From JAHHUA01 sp036635475 (lineage in GTDB: Bacteria; Bacillota; Clostridia; Oscillospirales; Ruminococcaceae), in assembly GCA_036635475.1 (NCBI GenBank), contig JAVWQH010000018.1:1-45087 (forward strand): a stretch of 45,087 nt of DNA, in the 5' to 3' direction. The notes under the pieces were generated by a model, which was not told the DNA's origin, did no database searches, and saw nothing but the letters and a program-made list of their open reading frames with translations. The position numbers were made by a program, and so were the translations under genes. Below are positions 41,413 through 45,087 of the stretch, piece after piece; position 1 is the first letter of the stretch; the number at the start of each line of letters is the position of its first letter.

Positions 41413-42171
41413 CTATTTTAGTTTACCCATATGAACCATTGGATTAATCCATTTATCTTCTTTTTTCATAGCAAAGTGAAGATGTGGTTCGCAAGCTATT
41501 TCACAGGGAACTTTATCTGCTTTACCAATTTGTTGTTTTTGCCTTACCATATCGCCAACTTTGAGATTGTCCATTACTATAATTCCCGAATAAATTGCAG
41601 TTGTTCCATCAGTATGAGATATTTCAATTGTTCCGCCCCAAAGCTTATCTTTTGTGATATTTTCGATTTTTCCTGTTGCAACTGCCACAATTGCAGCACC
41701 CTCAGTTGATTTTATATCCACGCCATTATGTGTATGCCATTCATTTAAGGTGACGTCTTTAACTAATTTTCCATCAGAAAAATTGTTGATTATTTCCCCC
41801 TCAATTGGCATTACAAAGGTCAATACTTCAGGTCTTATCTGTTTTGTTGCAGATGATTTTTCTGAATTTGTTGTTTTATCTTTTGCCTTTTCTGTTTTGG
41901 GTGATTGGTCTTTTGTGTCATCATTAACCTTTACATCAGGTTGATTTTTTTTGGTTTCTTCAACCTCATCAAAGTCCCAATGAGGTTCGTTCTTAGAAGA
42001 ATTTTCCTCTACGATTTGCTTATTGTTCTCCTCAATGCTGTTAATTGTTCTGTCAACAGCAACCCAAGCCGCCGTACCTGCACCAATCAGACAAACAGCC
42101 AAAACAGCATAAAACCCCTTGCCTGAAATGAATTTCACGAATTTTTCTTTCACATTCTTTGAATTAGACAT
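41413..42171 (-). CDS. M23-family (LytM fold) membrane protein, SpoIIQ-like
   Basis: A 252-residue protein. One membrane helix (about 18-38) is followed by a charged linker rich in Lys, Asp and Thr (about 45-115) and a C-terminal LytM/M23 domain. The zinc ligands appear present: HNGVD (His148, Asp152) and HLH (His230, His232). The catalytic histidine of the usual YxHL motif is missing; the segment reads IYSGI, as in degenerate SpoIIQ proteins. In sporulation, SpoIIQ spans the forespore membrane and binds SpoIIIAH; the layout fits. A general cell-wall hydrolase is the alternative. The ribosome binding site is CGGAGT. Confidence 0.8.
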   Translation of the reverse strand: MSNSKNVKEKFVKFISGKGFYAVLAVCLIGAGTAAWVAVDRTINSIEENNKQIVEENSSKNEPHWDFDEVEETKKNQPDVKVNDDTKDQSPKTEKAKDKTTNSEKSSATKQIRPEVLTFVMPIEGEIINNFSDGKLVKDVTLNEWHTHNGVDIKSTEGAAIVAVATGKIENITKDKLWGGTIEISHTDGTTAIYSGIIVMDNLKVGDMVRQKQQIGKADKVPCEIACEPHLHFAMKKEDKWINPMVHMGKLK

Positions 42172-42319
42172 TATATTTTACTCCGTTCTCCGACCGATAT
42201 AAATTTGAGTACCTATCTCTTGTCGGTGGTTGATAGGAAATCAAAGGCTCTTGTCCTTGACATTATTTTTAACAGATGTATCAGAAATTATACTAAGTTT
42301 TTTAAAAGTTTCTAATTAA

Positions 42320-42631
42320 TTATTTTTTCATTTTTATTTGTCTAATTCCAATATATAAAAGAAATGCCCCGAAAATTTTTCTCAGCCATATCCCATTGAG
42401 ATAATTGGCAATATAAACTCCAATAAATGTGCCGATTATGCCGCCCAAAACAATTAATCCAACAATTTTCCATTTTATAAGCTTGTTTTTATTATGAAAA
42501 AAGATTGCGGTTATGGCACAGGGTATGAAAAACATTAGATTAATTCCTTGTGCATTAAGCTGGTTAATACCGACAAAAGTTGTTAAATATATTATTAAAA
42601 TTGTTCCGCCGCCAAGTCCTAAACTCCCCAT
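42320..42631 (-). CDS. TauE/SafE (TSUP) half-protein, C-terminal partner
   Basis: A protein of at least 103 residues with about four membrane helices, including GSLGLGGGTILIIYL and AQGINLMFFIPCAI, the TSUP repeat signature. The only standard start is the ATG at 42629-42631, which has no ribosome binding site. The frame stays open upstream, and a good AGAGGTGG (42687-42694) precedes it, but no ATG, GTG, TTG or CTG lies in between; an ATA at 42674-42676 would add 15 residues and complete the first helix. It pairs with the upstream half-gene to form an exporter of sulfite or other small anions. Confidence 0.75.
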   Translation of the reverse strand: MGSLGLGGGTILIIYLTTFVGINQLNAQGINLMFFIPCAITAIFFHNKNKLIKWKIVGLIVLGGIIGTFIGVYIANYLNGIWLRKIFGAFLLYIGIRQIKMKK

Positions 42632-42696
42632 TAATCCAGATAAAACAGCAGCAATTATTTCTATTATTATATTTATTGCAAAATCACCACCTCTTT

Positions 42697-43047
42697 TTAA
42701 AATAAAAGCATTCTAAAAGAAAAATATAAAAGCATTACCCCAAATATTTTTTTCAGTAATTTTGAATTAAAATGTGGCAAAATAAACCCACCGATTATCG
42801 CTCCCACTATTCCAAAGGGGATTAAAAACAAAGCTTTTTGTAAATCTAAATTGCCATTTACAAAATAAATATACGAACTTATCAGAGATAGCGGCAAAAT
42901 TATTGCAATAGATGTGCTGTGAGATTGCTTTTCATCAAGCCCTAACTTTTCAAGAATTGGCACAATTAACATTCCTCCCCCCGCTCCCAACAAGCCATTT
43001 ATCACTCCTGTTACAATTCCAATAAATAAAAGCTTGATTTTTTTCAT
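42697..43047 (-). CDS. TauE/SafE (TSUP) half-protein, N-terminal partner
   Basis: A 116-residue protein with about four membrane helices. GIVTGVINGLLGAGGGMLIVPIL and HSTSIAIILPLSLISSYIYF are the TSUP repeat signature. The full-length family has about 250 residues in two repeats; here the repeats are separate genes with a stop and ribosome binding site between. Split pairs of this size occur in Clostridia, so I do not call it a frameshift. Its ribosome binding site GAGGGTG lies in the 3' arm of a terminator following pspA. Confidence 0.85.
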   Translation of the reverse strand: MKKIKLLFIGIVTGVINGLLGAGGGMLIVPILEKLGLDEKQSHSTSIAIILPLSLISSYIYFVNGNLDLQKALFLIPFGIVGAIIGGFILPHFNSKLLKKIFGVMLLYFSFRMLLF

Positions 43048-43101
43048 AAAAAAACACCCTCTATTGCAAGATATTTAATAATATCATTGCCATAAAGGGT
43101 G
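43048..43101 (-). terminator. Terminator of pspA overlapping the exporter ribosome binding site
   Basis: On the minus strand CACCCTTTATGGCAA pairs with TTGCAATAGAGGGTG (one mismatch, one G-U), with inner arms GATAT/ATATC, hairpin 43055-43101. Seven T (43048-43054) follow and touch the ATG of the exporter gene. The 3' arm contains GAGGGTG, the only Shine-Dalgarno candidate. Confidence 0.8.
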
Positions 43102-43127
43102 AATTATATTAACTTTTCAGAAAATAA

Positions 43128-43802
43128 TTATAGTCCCATTGACTTTTTGAGTTCAGCCAACTCAACATCTACGTCACCGTTGTTTTTGGAATATTTTTCT
43201 TCAAGTTCAGCAGCACTATCAACAGGTGCTTCATTTAGCTCTGCCATTGCGTTTGCTGAGTCAAGCATTTTGTTGACTTTATCTTCAAGTCTGTCGAATG
43301 CACCAACAGTTCCATTAAGTTTGTCAGCAGATGCTCCAAGTTTGTTGATTTTTTCTTGAGTTTTTGCAACAGAAACTTTTGCTTTTAGTGTATCTCTTCT
43401 TGAATTTAATGAATTGATATCGTTTGTTAGTTTGTCGTGAAGTTCACGCATTTTTGTTGCGTTTTGATGAGCTACTGAGTAAGCCTCAAGTGCTGAATTT
43501 TTTGAGTTTTCAAGGGATTGCTTTTTCTCAAGAAATACTTTCGCATCTTCTTCGTTTCCACTTGCTAATGCTTTCTTTGCAAGACCAAGATATTTTTCAA
43601 TTTCTTCTGAGAAATCATCAACTATTCTCTTTGTTTTTGTTTCTTCAGCCATTACTGAGGCTGTTTCCTTTTTAACGTCAGCCAAATCCTCCATTGCATT
43701 ACGCAAATATTGGTCAATCATTTTTGATGGGTCTTCAGCTTTGTCCAAAAGTGCATTGATGTTTGCGGATAAAATGTCACTGCATCTTGATAAAATTCCC
43801 AT
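43128..43802 (-). CDS. PspA/IM30 family protein
   Basis: A 224-residue ESCRT-III-like protein made of long coiled-coil helices. The N-terminal amphipathic helix (MGILSRCSDILSANINALLDKAEDPSKMIDQYLRNA) and the hairpin (ADVKKETASVMAEETKTKRI, EKYLGLAKKALASGNEEDAKVFLEKKQ) are typical. It would bind stressed membranes and preserve the proton gradient. The ATG has a GGAGA site upstream. It lies 24 nt after the TPM-domain gene, so they are one operon. Confidence 0.94.
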   Translation of the reverse strand: MGILSRCSDILSANINALLDKAEDPSKMIDQYLRNAMEDLADVKKETASVMAEETKTKRIVDDFSEEIEKYLGLAKKALASGNEEDAKVFLEKKQSLENSKNSALEAYSVAHQNATKMRELHDKLTNDINSLNSRRDTLKAKVSVAKTQEKINKLGASADKLNGTVGAFDRLEDKVNKMLDSANAMAELNEAPVDSAAELEEKYSKNNGDVDVELAELKKSMGL

Positions 43803-43826
43803 AATAAATTTCTCCTTTTATTGTGT

Positions 43827-44864
43827 TTATTCGTATTTTTTTGCTCGTTGTGCTGCTTCGTCATCGTCAAAGGTATCAAGAGGAGTATTGAGTATTTCCT
43901 CCACTTGTTCTGCTTCGAGATTTTTTTGCTTTTTAATTTTAGTCCACCAGAAAAATCCAAAAGAGATTATTGCCAAAACTAAAACTAAAGTTATGATAAT
44001 AACTAATGGCGATTTTGTAACTTTCATCATTCTGTCAGCTGATTTTTCAAAAGCTTCAGAAAAAAGTTCATCATCAGTTAAGTCACTGTAGTAATTTCGT
44101 TCAATGCAAGAGAAAAGAATGTCAACAGCTTCATCATCAATTACAGTTTTAGCTTGTTTTCCACCCATTTGCCACATTGAATATTCACTGGGTACGCTCT
44201 CGTGGAAAATAATAAGCAGATGAGCTTCATCATCAAAAAGCTTGTCATATGTTTCAGTTGCAAACTTTTCTGCATCTGAATCAGTCGGAGATTTTGTTCC
44301 ATTAACAGTGTCAGTTATGTATAAATAGGGTTGAACACCTGTTTTTTTATAGAAATATTTCATTGATTTTTCAACAGTGGATTTGTTGTTAAGCCAGTTT
44401 AATTCATCTGTCAAATAGCCGGTTTCGTGAACAGCTCCAGCTGGAAGAGGTTCTCTTTTGATAGTTGATTTTGGGATATCACCACTGCCCGTATTGCAGA
44501 ATATGATTATTCCAAAAACCAAAATAGCTATTGCAACTATAATTGCAATTGTTGTGCCTGTTCCACTTGATGAAGAATTGTTGTTTGAACCGCCATTATA
44601 AGACCCGCCGCCGCCACCTCCGCCTGAGCCGTACACTTTTGTGTATCTGGGGGAGTAATATGTTGGTCTGTAAGAAGTATTTGTTCCACGATTGGAAGAT
44701 GAAGAGTCACTTCCACCTCTTGATGAAGATGAGCCACTGCCGCCAAGTCCACCTCTTGATGAAGTTGAACTTCTTCCGCTAAAGCTTCGTCCACCTGAAC
44801 TGCCAAAGCTTCTGCCGCCACCTGAGCTACCTCCGCCTGAACTGCCGCCACCGCCTCTTCCCAT
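43827..44864 (-). CDS. TPM-domain membrane protein with Gly/Ser-rich N-terminus
   Basis: A 345-residue protein. Residues 1-100 are extremely Gly/Ser-rich with GGG and RS clusters, followed by a membrane helix (about 101-122). A TPM-like domain (about 137-280) contains VHETGYLTDELNWLNNKSTVEKSMKYFYKKTGVQPYLYIT and LLIIFHESVPSEYSMWQMGGKQAK. A second membrane helix follows (about 285-307) and a short acidic cytoplasmic tail. TPM proteins (YgcG/Psb32) usually carry the Gly/Ser stretch at the C-terminus; here it precedes the domain. GGAGG lies 10 nt before the ATG. Linkage to pspA suggests a membrane stress module. Confidence 0.85.
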   Translation of the reverse strand: MGRGGGGSSGGGSSGGGRSFGSSGGRSFSGRSSTSSRGGLGGSGSSSSRGGSDSSSSNRGTNTSYRPTYYSPRYTKVYGSGGGGGGGSYNGGSNNNSSSSGTGTTIAIIVAIAILVFGIIIFCNTGSGDIPKSTIKREPLPAGAVHETGYLTDELNWLNNKSTVEKSMKYFYKKTGVQPYLYITDTVNGTKSPTDSDAEKFATETYDKLFDDEAHLLIIFHESVPSEYSMWQMGGKQAKTVIDDEAVDILFSCIERNYYSDLTDDELFSEAFEKSADRMMKVTKSPLVIIITLVLVLAIISFGFFWWTKIKKQKNLEAEQVEEILNTPLDTFDDDEAAQRAKKYE

Positions 44865-45032
44865 ATAAACATAACCTCCATTCTTGTATATGCAACTATA
44901 ATACTATATTTAAAGGTATTATTCTAGCATTGAAGTAAAATTTGTCATTTTCATACAAAATAGAAATAAAAACTATAAGATTTGTCAAATATATACGCAG
45001 TATTAAAAAAGTATTATTATTGAAGTATATAC
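44865..45032. other. AT-rich intergenic region before the IS end
   Basis: It contains the upstream region of the TPM-pspA operon. A minus-strand TTGACA (complement 44983-44988) with a poor -10 is the best promoter candidate. Nothing else is visible. Confidence 0.35.
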
Positions 45033-45087
45033 TGTACCGACCCCCAAAAGTTAGACCTAAAAACTAACAAAAGGAGGTCGGTATTTT
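45033..45087 (+). mobile_element. Left end of an IS3-family insertion sequence (truncated by the window)
   Basis: The sequence TGTACCGACCCCCAAAAGTT begins with the 5'-TG of IS3-type inverted repeats and continues with TAGACC, a well-known IS3 end pattern. An AAAGGAGGT Shine-Dalgarno at the very end would serve orfA of the transposase, which starts outside the window. The right end and target duplication cannot be seen. Confidence 0.75.

Noticed and set aside
42320..43047. A frameshifted, broken TauE/SafE gene
   Set aside because: The two halves are separated by a stop and a good Shine-Dalgarno, and half-length TSUP pairs are known in Clostridia.

Overview
The window suggests a low-GC, spore-forming Firmicute of the class Clostridia, probably Oscillospirales/Ruminococcaceae-like. 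Supporting signs are the AT-rich sequence, strong Shine-Dalgarno sites, frequent TTG starts, the sporulation protease SpoIVB, a SpoIIQ-like M23 protein, Rex, RNase J, an L10 leader, single-chain glycyl-tRNA synthetase and a class B sortase. Most genes are housekeeping. No prophage or CRISPR array is visible. The only mobile DNA is the left end of an IS3-type element at the right edge. Layout: 1-1.35 kb holds rplJ-rplL on the minus strand behind a textbook promoter and an L10 autoregulatory leader with its own terminator. 1.4-7.2 kb is surface and accessory: a sortase B with a long DK-repeat stalk, a GNAT enzyme, an operon of three unrecognised small Q/N-rich proteins, a YfcE-type phosphoesterase, a membrane protein, and a membrane-anchored protein with a second DK-repeat stalk. 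7.4-14.5 kb holds an EF-G paralogue, a MATE exporter, and ddl - DUF1934 - argS. 14.7-25.3 kb holds a GNAT gene, spoIVB, a padR-HAAS-DUF4097-like operon, a TPR-GGDEF diguanylate cyclase, an ACT protein, an AI-2E family permease, an ECF sigma/anti-sigma pair and a LysR regulator. 25.4-34.8 kb holds glyS, rlmB followed by a large degenerate P-type-ATPase-like protein, YcxB and NusG-domain-II proteins, a cyclophilin lipoprotein, DegV and rsmA. 34.9-41.4 kb holds a dCMP-deaminase-like enzyme, rex, a purine permease with a structured leader, tcdA, tRNA-Val and RNase J with a possible noncoding RNA upstream. 41.4-45.1 kb holds a SpoIIQ-like protein, a split TauE/SafE exporter, pspA, a TPM-domain membrane protein and the IS end. 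The most unusual items are: (1) the 887-residue protein at 27874-30537, which keeps the eight-helix layout of a P1B-type ATPase and recognisable N/P-domain segments but has lost every catalytic motif, so it looks like a pseudoenzyme fused to a long disordered cytoplasmic region; (2) a promoter-to-terminator unit of about 220 nt upstream of RNase J that looks like a structured RNA; (3) a long closing stem in the leader of the purine permease that does not match the purine riboswitch; (4) a terminator between pspA and the exporter genes whose 3' arm is the ribosome binding site of the next gene; and (5) the three-gene Q/N-rich operon. Functional statements come from motif reading and memory of families; no search was run.
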